Shown here: one piece after another, positions 48,827 through 59,046 of the stretch
Position numbering within the stretch: position 1 is the first letter of the stretch
How the letters are laid out: every line of letters starts with the position of its first letter
NCBI GenBank assembly: GCA_016699615.1
Contig: CP064984.1
Span: 1,770,001 to 1,834,000 of the forward strand
DNA length: 64,000 bases
Source of the DNA: Sphingobacteriales bacterium
GTDB taxonomy: Bacteria; Bacteroidota; Bacteroidia; Chitinophagales; JADIYW01
Direction of reading: 5' to 3'
Translations under genes and position numbers: made by a program
The notes under the pieces: model-generated
Databases searched by the model: none
The model's input: only the letters and a program-made list of their open reading frames with translations
Told to the model about the DNA's origin: nothing

Positions 48827-50299
48827 TTAGTATCCAAAAGCATAATATTGAATGCCATTGCTGTTTTCGTATCTACCTTGCAATAACACACCACCACCTT
48901 TGCTTTCTTTTATAATTTGTTCAAAATCATCTTTGCTCTTAATGTATTTATTGTTGATAGCAAACACAATAAAACCTTCCTTCAAATTAGTATTTTGTTT
49001 TACAATACCATCAGTAACTTTATTAATTATGACACCACCACCAATGCCTAACTTCTTAGCTTGCAATGAAGTTAATTCAGTTATTTCAATACCTAAGTCA
49101 TTCAAAATATTTCCACTAGATTTCTCTACATCACTTTTTGACAATAATGATGTTTTATTGTCTTTAGATTTTAATACAACATCTTTTTGTAATGTTTCAC
49201 CTTTTCTTATAAAATCTACAACAATTTTGTCTCCAGGTCTATATCTTGCTACATGTTCAGTAAGGTCTGCAGTGTTTTTAATTTCTAAATTCTCAATTTT
49301 AGTAATTACATCACCACTCTTCAATCCAGCATCTTCTGCGGCACTTCCTTTTACAATATCTGTGATGTACGCACCTTTAATTTGTTTTAAATTCAAATCT
49401 TTTGCTAGTTCATCATCTACTTCTCTAATATTTACACCCAAAAATCCACGCTGAACAATGCCAAAATCTAAGATATCTTTAACTACTTTTTTTGCAAGAT
49501 TTGATGGAATTGCAAAAGAATATCCAGCATAACTTCCAGTTGGCGTAGCAATGGCTGAATTAATTCCTATTAAATTTCCACTCAAATCAACTAATGCACC
49601 ACCGCTATTTCCTGGATTTACAGCAGCATCAGTTTGAATAAAAGATTCTATGGCTAAATTGCCAGCTTTTTCTCTTAAAATATTGATGTTACGTGCCTTT
49701 GCGCTCACAATACCTGCTGTAACTGTTGATGCTAAATTGAATGGATTACCAACAGCTAATACCCATTGTCCAACTTCAACATTATCTGAGTTTGCAAAAG
49801 ATAGAAAACTTAAATTGTTTGCTTCAATTTTTATCACTGCCAAATCTGTAGATGGGTCAGTACCAATTAGCCTCGCAGTAAATGTTCTGTTGTCATCTAA
49901 GTTTACAGTTATCTTATCAGCATTCTCAATTACGTGATTGTTGGTTACAATATATCCATCGTTTGAGATAATTACACCAGAGCCAGCGCCTTGTTGTAAT
50001 TGGTCAGGCATTTGTCCTTGGTCAAATGGCATTCCAAAAAATTGCCAAAATGGATCCATTTGTTGTTGGTTCTTTCTACTAACCTTCACTTCTGTGTTGA
50101 TGTGAACTACCGCAGGCGTACTTATTTTTGCTGCCTGTACAAAAGCATCTTGTGGGCCATTAATACTAGCAAATTTAAAATTACCGTTTTGGTTGTTTTC
50201 TCTGATTATAGTTGTCTTTCCAAGAAACTTGTTGTTAATAGCTAATGTCAATATAGAAACTATTAATGCGATTAAAAAAAATGGGATATACTTTTTCAT
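48827..50299 (-). CDS. htrA: HtrA/Do-family periplasmic serine protease
   Basis: A 490-residue protease with an N-terminal signal/anchor (YIPFFLIALIVSILTLAINN). Catalytic triad: His in IVTNNHVIENADKI, Asp in DPSTDLAVIKIE, Ser in NPGNSGGALVDLSG. Two PDZ domains follow (GFLGVNIREVDDELAKDL...; LGIEITELTSLQAKKLGIGGGV). It degrades or refolds damaged envelope proteins. Confidence 0.95.
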   Translation of the reverse strand: MKKYIPFFLIALIVSILTLAINNKFLGKTTIIRENNQNGNFKFASINGPQDAFVQAAKISTPAVVHINTEVKVSRKNQQQMDPFWQFFGMPFDQGQMPDQLQQGAGSGVIISNDGYIVTNNHVIENADKITVNLDDNRTFTARLIGTDPSTDLAVIKIEANNLSFLSFANSDNVEVGQWVLAVGNPFNLASTVTAGIVSAKARNINILREKAGNLAIESFIQTDAAVNPGNSGGALVDLSGNLIGINSAIATPTGSYAGYSFAIPSNLAKKVVKDILDFGIVQRGFLGVNIREVDDELAKDLNLKQIKGAYITDIVKGSAAEDAGLKSGDVITKIENLEIKNTADLTEHVARYRPGDKIVVDFIRKGETLQKDVVLKSKDNKTSLLSKSDVEKSSGNILNDLGIEITELTSLQAKKLGIGGGVIINKVTDGIVKQNTNLKEGFIVFAINNKYIKSKDDFEQIIKESKGGGVLLQGRYENSNGIQYYAFGY

Positions 50300-50434
50300 A
50301 TCAAAAATTTACTTTGTTATATAATAGAATACAAAATAAATATAGTTAAGTTCTATATAGATATTAAAAAGTGTAAAATGCGGGTTAAAAAAAGTTAATC
50401 GGCTAGTTGTATAATTTTAATTATTTTTTTTAGT

Positions 50435-50442
50435 TACTTTTG
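50435..50442 (+). promoter_or_regulatory. Putative -7 box of the dapF-corA unit
   Basis: TACTTTTG six bases before the dapF ATG, again implying a very short leader. The nearest upstream TTG (50407) is 25 bases away, so the -33 box is unclear. Confidence 0.4.
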
Positions 50443-50447
50443 ATTCA

Positions 50448-51227
50448 ATGTATTTTAAATTTTATAAATATCAAGGTACTGGAAACGACTTTGTATTAAT
50501 TGATAATAGGAATAAGCTTTTTCCAAAAGATGATGTGAAGCTAGTTGCACAACTATGCGATAGAAAATTTGGAATAGGCGCAGATGGATTGATGTTGCTT
50601 GAGCATGCTGATGATTACGCATTCCGAATGGTGTATTATAATGCAGATGGCAAAGAAGGTAGTATGTGTGGCAATGGTGGAAGATGTATTGCAAAATTTT
50701 CTTTAGATATTGGTGTAGTGCAAGAGCAAAATGCCAAATTTATTGCTATTGATGGCGAACACGATTTTGAATATAAAAACAATCTAATAAAACTTAAAAT
50801 GATTGATGTTCAAAAGATAGATAGTTATAATGGTGATTTTGTATTAAATACTGGTTCGCCACATTATGTAAAATTTGTAAATACAGTAGAGTTGGATGAT
50901 TTTGTAGATGTAGCAAAAGCTATTAGATACAATAATGATTTTAAAGAAAAAGGAATCAATGTCAATTTTATTTCTGATGATGGCAATACTATAAAAATTA
51001 GAACTTATGAAAGAGGCGTAGAAGACGAAACACTATCCTGTGGAACAGGAAATGTGGCTGCAGCTTTGTGTATTGCACAACAAAAAAATATCAATGCAGG
51101 CTCCGTTGCTTTAGAAACAAGAGGTGGAACTTTAAATGTTTATTTTTCAAAGATAGATAATCAGTACACAGATATCTGGTTGGAAGGAAAGGCAACAAAA
51201 GTATTTGAAGGAGAAATAGAAATATAA
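50448..51227 (+). CDS. dapF: Diaminopimelate epimerase
   Basis: A 259-residue enzyme converting LL- to meso-diaminopimelate for lysine and peptidoglycan synthesis. Both catalytic Cys are present: GSMCGNGGRCIAKF (first half) and ETLSCGTGNVAAAL (second half); start FYKYQGTGNDFVLIDN is typical. The stop is 3 bases before the corA start, so they form one operon. Confidence 0.96.
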   Translation: MYFKFYKYQGTGNDFVLIDNRNKLFPKDDVKLVAQLCDRKFGIGADGLMLLEHADDYAFRMVYYNADGKEGSMCGNGGRCIAKFSLDIGVVQEQNAKFIAIDGEHDFEYKNNLIKLKMIDVQKIDSYNGDFVLNTGSPHYVKFVNTVELDDFVDVAKAIRYNNDFKEKGINVNFISDDGNTIKIRTYERGVEDETLSCGTGNVAAALCIAQQKNINAGSVALETRGGTLNVYFSKIDNQYTDIWLEGKATKVFEGEIEI

Positions 51228-51230
51228 TTC

Positions 51231-52178
51231 ATGTTTGAATATTATAACATTACTACCAATACAGTAGAAGTAGTGGCAAGCTTAGAGCAATCAAATTGGG
51301 TAAACTTAGTTGCACCATTCAATTTTGAAATTTTAGAGCAATTTGCTATAGAACAGAAAATTCCATTTTCATTCTTTACAGATTGTATTGATATGTATGA
51401 GAAATCTAGATATGAAGAAGATGAAAGCTGTAAATTAATCATCATTAATACACCAATAGAGAACAATGATATAGACATGGAAGATGAAGCAGAATATGTA
51501 ACATTGCCAGTTGGTATTATAAAAAAAGATGATTTAATAATTACAATTTGTGCCGTAAAAAATCCAATGCTCAATTTGTGCACCACACAAAGTTCAGTAT
51601 TGGTAAAAGACAATATTTTAGATAATTTAATTCTCAATTTGTTTGATAGAAATGTGTATTACTATTTATTCTACCTAAGAGAAATTAATAAAAAAATATC
51701 TGCCATAGAAAAAGATTTAAAATTTTCAAGTAGCAATATTGGTTTGAATAAACTACTTAAAATTCAAAAGGCTCTTATCTATTTTGTAAATGACTTAAGA
51801 GCAAATGAGTTGGTTCTTGTTAAGTTGCGTCGAAATAATTTCTTTCATTTGGATAATTCTAAAATAAAATATGAAGTGCAAGATATTATGGTTGAATACA
51901 GCCAAGCCATAGAAATGTCAAATGTGTATTCTAATATTTTAGGAAATATGATGAGTGCGTTCGGTTCAATAATTTCTAATAACTTGGGCAATGTAGTCAA
52001 TAGGCTAACAAGTGTTACCATCATACTAATGGTACCAACATTAATAGCTGGAATCTATGGTATGAATATTCCATTGCCATTTCAAGAACGTCCACATTCG
52101 TTTACGATTATAATGCTATTGACGATAGCAATTACATTAGCTTTCATTCTCGTATTCAGACGAAAAAAATGGTTGTAA
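51231..52178 (+). CDS. corA: CorA-family magnesium/divalent cation transporter
   Basis: A 315-residue protein: long cytoplasmic alpha/beta and helical domain, then two C-terminal TM segments (VTIILMVPTLIAGIYGMNIPLPF and FTIIMLLTIAITLAFILVF) with the signature YGMN at the end of TM1. It forms pentamers for Mg2+ (or Co2+/Ni2+) passage. Confidence 0.93.
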   Translation: MFEYYNITTNTVEVVASLEQSNWVNLVAPFNFEILEQFAIEQKIPFSFFTDCIDMYEKSRYEEDESCKLIIINTPIENNDIDMEDEAEYVTLPVGIIKKDDLIITICAVKNPMLNLCTTQSSVLVKDNILDNLILNLFDRNVYYYLFYLREINKKISAIEKDLKFSSSNIGLNKLLKIQKALIYFVNDLRANELVLVKLRRNNFFHLDNSKIKYEVQDIMVEYSQAIEMSNVYSNILGNMMSAFGSIISNNLGNVVNRLTSVTIILMVPTLIAGIYGMNIPLPFQERPHSFTIIMLLTIAITLAFILVFRRKKWL

Positions 52179-52237
52179 ATTTCTTTATAGCATTCTAGAA
52201 TATTAAAGATTATTTATCATAATATATTATATAAGAA

Positions 52238-53313
52238 TTAAGGTAAATACAATGCACCACCAATTACATTTTTAGATGCGCCTGTTACACTACTCAAACA
52301 ATTAGGAATTTCTAAAACTCTCAATAATCCAAAAAATGCAATAGCTAATGCTTCTTTGTATTGAATTGTTTTGTGGTCAGTATCAATAATTGTACACTTA
52401 GAATAGTGCTTGATTCTAATTGCCAAAAATGAATTAAATGCACCACCACCAGTTATCAATAATTGCTGTTCTTCTGTTGTGTGCTTTTTTATTTCAGTAG
52501 CAATTTGCATAGCAATATGTTCTACGCAAGTTGCCATTTTATCTTCAACAGATATATTATATTCTTCAGTTTTATTTATCCAAAACTCAATTACATGTTC
52601 AGTGCCTAATGATTTTGGAGCATTTTGTTTACAGAACTCTATATTATTTAGCTCATCCAAAAGCGCTTGATGAACTTGTCCTTTACTTGCTATGTTGCCA
52701 TTATCATCATAAGCAAATCCTTTTTTTGCAGCAAGATAATTGAGTAATGTATTTCCTGCACATATATCATAGGCTATTATTTGCTCAGATATTGTATCAT
52801 GAAATGAGATATTGCAAATGCCACCAATGTTTAAAAAGATATTTACATTAGGGAAAAGATATTTCTCTGCAATAGGCACAATAGGCGCACCTTGTCCACC
52901 TTGAGCAACATCAGCAGTACGCAAATCTGATATTGTAGTAATGCCACTAAGCTGTGCAATTGTAGCACCACAACCTATTTGAGTTGTAAATCGTTTTTTA
53001 GGTTGATGAAAAATAGTTTGACCATGTGAGCAAATAAAATCAATATTACTTATTTTATTTGTTTCAATAAATGCTACAACTTCTTTAGCAAAATAACGAC
53101 CTAATGATGCTGCAAGCGTGCCAAATCAATAGCAGAAAGTTGTGTAGCTTCTTTTTAGTTCAGTCCGAAAATTAGCATCATATTCTATCATGTAGAATGT
53201 AGAATATGATATTGGAAACTTTTTTCTGTTTTAATGAATTGCACACAGCAAATATCTAAACCATCTAAAGAACTACCACTCATTAAGCCTATTGCTGTAT
53301 AAGTGTGTTGCAT
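52238..53313 (-). pseudogene. anmK: Anhydro-N-acetylmuramic acid kinase, several frameshifts
   Basis: The enzyme phosphorylates anhydroMurNAc released from peptidoglycan for recycling. The start MQHTYTAIGLMSGSSLDGLDICCVQF is at 53313 and the C-terminal body (VNIFLNIGGICNISF, ITGGGAFNSFLAIRIK, ALAIAFFGLL) is intact from 52924. In between, the frame shifts at least three times: near 53192 (HST then IEYDANFRTELK), near 53150 (before ATQLSAIDLA) and near 53117 (LARL then AASLGRYFAKEVVAF). Either a decayed gene or a stretch of low-quality sequence. The first 41 codons are fused in frame to the end of accC. Confidence 0.85.
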
Positions 53314-54729
53314 TATTTTTATTTTTTGATGATAAAGTTGTGTTGCAATAATGCTTGCAATTTTAAGCTCGTTGGTATTTATTTTCTTTGGATGATAATA
53401 TTTCTCTACAAATTTAGTATCAAAATTTCCTGAAATAAAAGCTGGATGTTGCAACACAAATTTCCCAAAATCTAAAGTAGTTTTTACACCATCAATTATA
53501 TAATTATCTATTGCTTTTATTGTTTTTTCTATTGCAGCATTTCTATCGGCTGCATGTACAACAAGCTTTGCAATCATTGGGTCATAGTAGATAGGAATTT
53601 CCATGCCTTCATCAAAACCATCATCTACTCTTATACCATCGCCTTCTGGAATTTTATAAGCTGATAAAGTGCCAATGTCTGGCAAAAAATCATTTTTTGG
53701 ATCTTCGGCGTACACACGAACTTCAATTGCATGTCCATTTATTGTCAAATCATCTTGAGCAAAACTCAGTGGTTTACCTTGTGCTATTAAAATTTGTTCT
53801 TTTACTAAGTCTTTTCCTGTAATCATTTCAGTTACTGGATGTTCTACTTGCAAGCGTGTATTCATTTCTAAGAAATAGAAATCTTGATTGTTGTTGGCAA
53901 TAAACTCTACAGTGCCTGCTCCAGTTTAATTTACAGCTTTTGCCACATTTACAGCAGCTTCGCCCATTTTTTTTCTTACTTCTGCACTCAACAATGCTGA
54001 TGGTGCTTCTTCAATTACTTTTTGATGTCTTCGTTGAACAGAGCATTCACGTTCAAACAAATACACAACATTTCCAAGGTTGTCACCCAAAACTTGAATT
54101 TCTATATGTCTTGGTGAGTCTATAAATTTTTCTATAAATACAGAGCCATCACCAAACGCTGATATTGCTTCGGATACAGCCAAATTCATTTGTTCTTCAA
54201 ATTCAGATGCATGATTGACAATACGCATGCCTTTTCCGCCACCACCAGCACTTGCTTTAATGAGTATTGGGAATCCAATTTCAGTAGCAAGTTTTTTAGC
54301 TTTTTCTATATCTGTAATTGCTTCGTCTGTGCCAGGAACCAATGGCACATTGTATTTGCCTACTGCTTGTTTGGCAGCCAATTTACTGCCCATTACTTCT
54401 ATAGCTTCAGTAGTTGGGCCAATAAAAATAATTCCATTTTCGCTACAAGCTTTTGCAAAATTGGCATTTTCAGATAAAAAGCCATAACCTGGATGCACAG
54501 CATCTACTTGTAGCTTTTTGCATACATCTATTATTTTTTCAATAGATAAATAAGATTGTTTCGATGCTGGTTCGCCAATACAAACAGCTTCATCTGCAAA
54601 ACGCACATGTGGTGATTTTCTGTCTGCTGTAGAATAAACAGCAACAGTGCTAATGCCCATTTTTTTGCATGTTCGCATTATTCTTAAGGCAATTTCTCCA
54701 CGATTGGCAACTAATATTTTTTTCATCAT
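53314..54729 (-). pseudogene. accC: Biotin carboxylase subunit with an in-frame TAA
   Basis: Biotin carboxylase of an acetyl-CoA or related acyl-CoA carboxylase. Start MMKKILVANRGEIALRIMRTCKKMG; ATP-grasp loop LIKASAGGGGKGMRIV; ECSVQRRHQKVIEEAPS; EMNTRLQVEHPVTEMI. The frame is interrupted at 53926-53928 by a TAA where the family has Tyr (AVN-Y-TGAGTVEF), with no shift of frame. At the 3' end the frame has no stop before the anmK ATG; one A fewer in the A6 run near 53324 would give HQK-stop. Both defects are single-base. Whether the gene is dead or misread cannot be decided here. Confidence 0.85.
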
Positions 54730-54754
54730 TGCTAATTTATAAAAATTATAGAAT

Positions 54755-54762
54755 TATCTTTG
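54755..54762 (+). promoter_or_regulatory. Putative -7 box of the ccm operon
   Basis: TATCTTTG fits TAnnTTTG and lies 9 bases before the ccmB ATG, implying a very short leader. A TTG at 54729-54731 is 23 bases upstream. Confidence 0.5.
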
Positions 54763-54771
54763 TAGTCTTCA

Positions 54772-55428
54772 ATGAAATTAAGCACAATTTATATTTTATT
54801 AAAAAAAGAAATGTTGTTTGAGTGGCGATTTAAATCATCAATTGGTAGCTTGATAGTGAACTTGTTAGCAACAACTTTTTTTATTTATCTAATTTTCAAT
54901 GGTGAAATTACTTTTAGAGTATGGATGGCAATTTTTTGGATTATAAGTTTGTTTTCTGTCATTCAATCCTCATATAGAATTTTTATAAAAGATGGGAACG
55001 AACATTTTTATTATTTGAAAAATATAGCTTCAGCTAATGAGATTATTGTGTCTAAAATAGTGTACAACACAATATTTAATTTTATTATATCAATTCTGAC
55101 GCTAATTATCATGCAGTTGTTCTTTGGACAAGAAATTGGTTATATTGGCATTTTTATAAGTACTGTTCTTTTGGCTTCTTTTGGCTTTGCTAGTATTTTT
55201 ACCTTGCTTTCTGGAATTACAGCAAAAACTCAGAATGTAGTATTGTTAGGTGTTTTAGGATTGCCTATTGTACTTCCGTTGGTGTTGGTAATTTCTAAAC
55301 TCAGTATGTTGGCAGATTTTTATACAGCAATAAATGATATTTATATATTTTCTGGTGCTGCACTTTTATTAGATTGTTCAATATTTATATTATCAATTAT
55401 CTTATTTCCGTATCTTTGGAAAGAATAA
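54772..55428 (+). CDS. ccmB: Heme exporter subunit CcmB
   Basis: A 218-residue membrane protein with six TM segments and the CcmB start LLKKEMLFEWRFKSSIGSLIVNLLATTFFIYLIF, plus the central GLPIVLPLVLVISKL. With CcmA and CcmC it forms the transporter that delivers heme for cytochrome c maturation. No ccmA is in the window. ccmC follows after 11 bases. Confidence 0.88.
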   Translation: MKLSTIYILLKKEMLFEWRFKSSIGSLIVNLLATTFFIYLIFNGEITFRVWMAIFWIISLFSVIQSSYRIFIKDGNEHFYYLKNIASANEIIVSKIVYNTIFNFIISILTLIIMQLFFGQEIGYIGIFISTVLLASFGFASIFTLLSGITAKTQNVVLLGVLGLPIVLPLVLVISKLSMLADFYTAINDIYIFSGAALLLDCSIFILSIILFPYLWKE

Positions 55429-55439
55429 ATACTAAATAG

Positions 55440-56117
55440 ATGAAAAATTATTGGTGGAAATTGGTTTGTGTAATATTGCTAATGTATACTTTTTGTGCAG
55501 GTTTCTTTTTCAGTATTCCCAAGTTAAACATTCTAGAAGAATCTATTAGGAATTTATTTTTTCATGTGCCAATGTGGTTTGCCATGATGTTTTTAATGTT
55601 TGCATCATTATTTTACAGTTTAAAATATCTAAATACATTTGATTCTGAATTTGACTTAAAAGCAAGTTCTTTTGCCACAGTTGGTTTTTTATTTGGCATA
55701 TTAGGTATTACAACTGGCTCCGTTTGGGCAAAAGCAACTTGGGGCGCATGGTGGGTATTTTCTGAACCAAAATTGAATGGTTCTGCGGCTGCATTATTAA
55801 TATATGCGGCATATTTTATTTTGAGAAGTTCCTTTGAAGATAAAGACAAATCTGCAAGATTTAGTGCTGTGTACAATATCTTTGCATTTGTGATGTTTAT
55901 TGCATTTATTATGATAATTCCTAGAATTACAGATTCTTTACATCCGGGAAATGGCGGCAATCCAGGTTTTAATGCATATGATTTAGATAATAGATTGAGA
56001 TTGGTTTTTTATCCAGCATGCATTGCATGGATTTTATTATCATATTGGATTTATACTTTAGTAATTCGAACTAAAAAAATACAAAATAGATTAGAAGATA
56101 TAGATGTGCTTCAATAA
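55440..56117 (+). CDS. ccmC: CcmC-like cytochrome c biogenesis protein (heme handling)
   Basis: A 225-residue protein with six TM segments. Characteristic elements: FFHVPMWFAMMFLMF (heme-ligand His), the tryptophan-rich periplasmic loop ATWGAWWVFSEPKLNGSAAALLIYAAYF, and the second His region in SLHPGNGGNPGF. It binds heme at the periplasmic face. The next gene starts 2 bases after its stop. Confidence 0.9.
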   Translation: MKNYWWKLVCVILLMYTFCAGFFFSIPKLNILEESIRNLFFHVPMWFAMMFLMFASLFYSLKYLNTFDSEFDLKASSFATVGFLFGILGITTGSVWAKATWGAWWVFSEPKLNGSAAALLIYAAYFILRSSFEDKDKSARFSAVYNIFAFVMFIAFIMIIPRITDSLHPGNGGNPGFNAYDLDNRLRLVFYPACIAWILLSYWIYTLVIRTKKIQNRLEDIDVLQ

Positions 56118-56119
56118 TT

Positions 56120-57526
56120 ATGAAGAAAAGAATTATATATATATTGTTTTTTACTATTACATGTAATTTATTTGCTGGAAATAGTTATTCATTGTTGAAA
56201 AAAAGCAAATGCGTTGTTTTTAGAAAAAAATACAAAGAAGCTATAGATGTTTACAAGGAAATTAATCAGAAGTACGATATAACAGAAGCACAAGTGAATT
56301 TGGCAAGATGTAATTATTTTTTACAAAATTATAGTGTAGCAGAAGATCAGTATAAAAAAATTATTGATTTCCCAAATATAAACTTGGATGTGTACAAGGA
56401 ATATGCAATTATATTAGAGAAAAAAGATAAGAAAGCAGAAGCACAAATTTGGAATATCAAATACCAAGATGAAATAAAAAAACAGAAGAATTTTTATGCT
56501 AGTATTCCAAGTAAAGAAGTTGTACTTACTAAAGACCTTGCATTGATTGAAAGTAAAAAAGATACTTTGGTAGAAAATAAAGTAAAAACACCAAAGCCAC
56601 CGAAAGTTGACAGCGTAAAAATTAAAAACCAAACAATAGTAGTAGATAAAAAGCCATCGAAAGAAGTTTTGGTAGAAAATAAAGTAAAAACACCAAAGCC
56701 ACCGAAAGTTGATAGCGTAAAGATTAAAAACCAAACAGCACAAGTAGATAAAAAACCATCGAAAGAAGTTTTGGTGGAAAATAAAGTAAAAGCACCAAAG
56801 CCACCGAAAGTTGATAGCGTAAAAATCAAAAATCAAACAGTAATAGTAGATAAAAAGCCATCGAAAGAAGTTTTGGTAGAAAACAAAGTAAAAGCACCAA
56901 AGCCACCGAAAGTTGACAGCTTAAAAATTAAAAATCAAACAGTAGCAGTAGATAAAAATCCATCGAAAGATGTTTTGGTGGAGAACAAAGTAAAAGCACC
57001 AAAGCCACCGAAAGTTGATAGCGTAAAAATTAAAAATCAAACAGTAGCAGTAGACAAAAAACCATCGAAGGAAGTTTTGGTAGAGAATAAAGTAAAAGCA
57101 CCAAAGCCGCCGAAAGTTGATAGCTTAAAAAATAAAAATCAAACAGTAACAGTAGATAAAAAACCATCGAAAGAAGTTTTGGTAGAGAACAAAGTAAAAG
57201 CTCCAAAGCCACCGAAAGATACATCAGTAGTAAAAAGTAAAAAAAGCAAGGTAAATGACTTAGTTTTTAAAATTAATCTAGCAACTTTCTTAAAAGATCC
57301 GGGATTAAAATATTTTAAAGATATTTCTGGTTATGGACAAATTACTTTTATTAAGGTAGATAAAACAACAATTTATTATCTTGGCGATTTCAAAACCTAC
57401 GATGAAGCGAATAAAATGATTAAAAAACTGGATGAAACTTTTTATGAGGAATCTTTCGTAGTGCCATTCTACAAAGGCAATATTATAAGTATTGAAGAAG
57501 CAATCAATATCCAAACAAAACCATAG
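56120..57526 (+). CDS. Exported protein with six 34-residue repeats and a SPOR domain
   Basis: A 468-residue protein: signal peptide (IIYILFFTITCNLFAGNSYS), a TPR-like region to about residue 130, then 34-residue tandem repeats of the type LVENKVKxPKPPKVDSVKI / KNQTxxVDKKPSKEV (six full, one partial). The C-terminal domain (INLATFLKDPGLKYF...YYLGDFKTYDEANKMIKKLDE) looks like SPOR, which binds denuded peptidoglycan. The Lys/Pro-rich repeats may span the periplasm or cell wall. Directly downstream of ccmC, but no link to heme is evident. The antisense frames in the repeat are not genes. Confidence 0.82.
   Translation: MKKRIIYILFFTITCNLFAGNSYSLLKKSKCVVFRKKYKEAIDVYKEINQKYDITEAQVNLARCNYFLQNYSVAEDQYKKIIDFPNINLDVYKEYAIILEKKDKKAEAQIWNIKYQDEIKKQKNFYASIPSKEVVLTKDLALIESKKDTLVENKVKTPKPPKVDSVKIKNQTIVVDKKPSKEVLVENKVKTPKPPKVDSVKIKNQTAQVDKKPSKEVLVENKVKAPKPPKVDSVKIKNQTVIVDKKPSKEVLVENKVKAPKPPKVDSLKIKNQTVAVDKNPSKDVLVENKVKAPKPPKVDSVKIKNQTVAVDKKPSKEVLVENKVKAPKPPKVDSLKNKNQTVTVDKKPSKEVLVENKVKAPKPPKDTSVVKSKKSKVNDLVFKINLATFLKDPGLKYFKDISGYGQITFIKVDKTTIYYLGDFKTYDEANKMIKKLDETFYEESFVVPFYKGNIISIEEAINIQTKP
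56567..57230 (+). repeat. Six perfect-length 102-bp tandem repeats plus a partial seventh
   Basis: Units start at 56567, 56669, 56771, 56873, 56975, 57077 and 57179, each exactly 102 bp with few differences, all in frame. Recent expansion or contraction by slippage or recombination is likely, and copy number may differ between strains. Confidence 0.93.
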
Positions 57527-57584
57527 TACGGTTAAAAATAGTTAATTTATTAATTTATTCTGATAGATAATTTATTTTTGCTTT

Positions 57585-59045
57585 GTGAACAAGAAGCTAA
57601 TTACTATAACAACAATCATGTTATTCATTGGAATGATAGGTATTGCTGTGGTGCAATTTATTTGGTTACAGAAAGCAATAAAGTCAAAAGAACAAGATTT
57701 TGATAAGAATGTCTATCAAACAATGTTTGATGTATCCAAACATATAGAAGATATTCACATAGAACCATTCATGCATAGTATGTTCGGAGATGAAGATTTA
57801 GATAGACTGAGTGTCTCTAAGGAATTGATGGTAAAAAACTATGACGAAGAAGGCAATCCAATTCAGTTAGCATTATCAGATTCATTTTCAGCAGAAAAGT
57901 TTGCCGCAATTAAAGAAAAAATAAAAGAAGCAATGCCATTGCAAATAGACAATATTCAACAAATAATGGCATCACAATTTATTAGTATTGTCCCAATTCA
58001 AAATTACTTGGATACACAAAAGTTGAGAGAGATTATCCAATTAGCGCTTTTACATCATGGCATAAAAACAGATTTTAGATTTGGATTAACTGATATTGCA
58101 CCAAATAATTTTGTACTAATTTCTAAAAACACACCATTTGTAGAACTATATAAAACAAAATATAGTATAGATTTATTTCCTCAAAGTATTGTGAAACAAA
58201 ACAAAACACTAAGACTATATTTTCCAGATAAAGATAAATATATTTTCAAATCAATTTGGGTTGTAATAGCAAGTTCTATATTCTTTTTCTTTATAACAAT
58301 CATTGCATTCATGTTAGCATTCAAGATTATTTTTAATCAAAAAAGATTATCAGATATGAAGAATGATTTTATAAATAATATGACACATGAGTTAAAAACA
58401 CCAATTGCTACAATTTCCATTGCCAGCGAAATGTTGCGAGATAATAGTATATCATCATTGTCAGAAAATAGAAACAAATACGCCAATATTATTTTTGATG
58501 AAAATAAAAGACTAGCCAACCATGTTGAAAAAGTATTGCAAATAGCAAGACTAGAAAAAGGCGAACTAGAACTTAATAAAGATTACAGAAGTGTACATGA
58601 AATAATAGACGCCGCAAGCAAACGTTTTCAATTGCAATTAAACGAATTAGAAGGAGAGATTGAACTTAGTCTAAATGCCAAAAATGACATATTAGAAGTA
58701 GATGAATTGCATTTCTCCAATATGATAAATAATTTGATTGATAATGCCATTAAATACAACGACAAAAAGCCATTAATAAAAATTAACACTTCAAACTACA
58801 ATTCAGGCATACAAATTGAAGTAACAGATAATGGAATAGGACTTAGTAAAGAAAATCAAAATAAAATATTTGATAAATTTTACAGAGTTGCCAAAGGAAA
58901 TGTACACGATGTCAAAGGATTTGGATTAGGCTTAAGCTACGTACTATCAATTGTAAAAGCACATCATGGAAAAATTTCCGTAGAAAGTAAATTAAAAGAA
59001 GGAACAAAATTTATTATACAAATACCAACAAATCAAACAGAATAA
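57585..59045 (+). CDS. Sensor histidine kinase
   Basis: A 486-residue kinase: TM near residues 7-29 (ITIMLFIGMIGIAVVQFIWL), periplasmic sensor of about 190 residues, second TM (SIWVVIASSIFFFFITIIAFMLAF), HisKA with phospho-His in MTHELKTPIATIS, and HATPase with N-box NLIDNAIKYND, G1 VTDNGIGLSKEN and GFGLGLSYVLSIV. The start codon is GTG at 57585. The response regulator follows after one base. Confidence 0.93.
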   Translation: MNKKLITITTIMLFIGMIGIAVVQFIWLQKAIKSKEQDFDKNVYQTMFDVSKHIEDIHIEPFMHSMFGDEDLDRLSVSKELMVKNYDEEGNPIQLALSDSFSAEKFAAIKEKIKEAMPLQIDNIQQIMASQFISIVPIQNYLDTQKLREIIQLALLHHGIKTDFRFGLTDIAPNNFVLISKNTPFVELYKTKYSIDLFPQSIVKQNKTLRLYFPDKDKYIFKSIWVVIASSIFFFFITIIAFMLAFKIIFNQKRLSDMKNDFINNMTHELKTPIATISIASEMLRDNSISSLSENRNKYANIIFDENKRLANHVEKVLQIARLEKGELELNKDYRSVHEIIDAASKRFQLQLNELEGEIELSLNAKNDILEVDELHFSNMINNLIDNAIKYNDKKPLIKINTSNYNSGIQIEVTDNGIGLSKENQNKIFDKFYRVAKGNVHDVKGFGLGLSYVLSIVKAHHGKISVESKLKEGTKFIIQIPTNQTE

Positions 59046-59046
59046 T

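Noticed and set aside
53926..53928. TAA in accC considered as evidence of a recoded stop codon
   Set aside because: Most other genes in the window end in TAA, so a genome-wide recoding is excluded.
56414..57224. Long minus-strand frames in the 102-bp repeats
   Set aside because: They are by-products of the in-frame repeat on the plus strand, which has signal peptide and SPOR domain.
56567..57230. Regular repeats considered as a CRISPR array
   Set aside because: The units are contiguous without spacers and encode protein; no cas genes are present.
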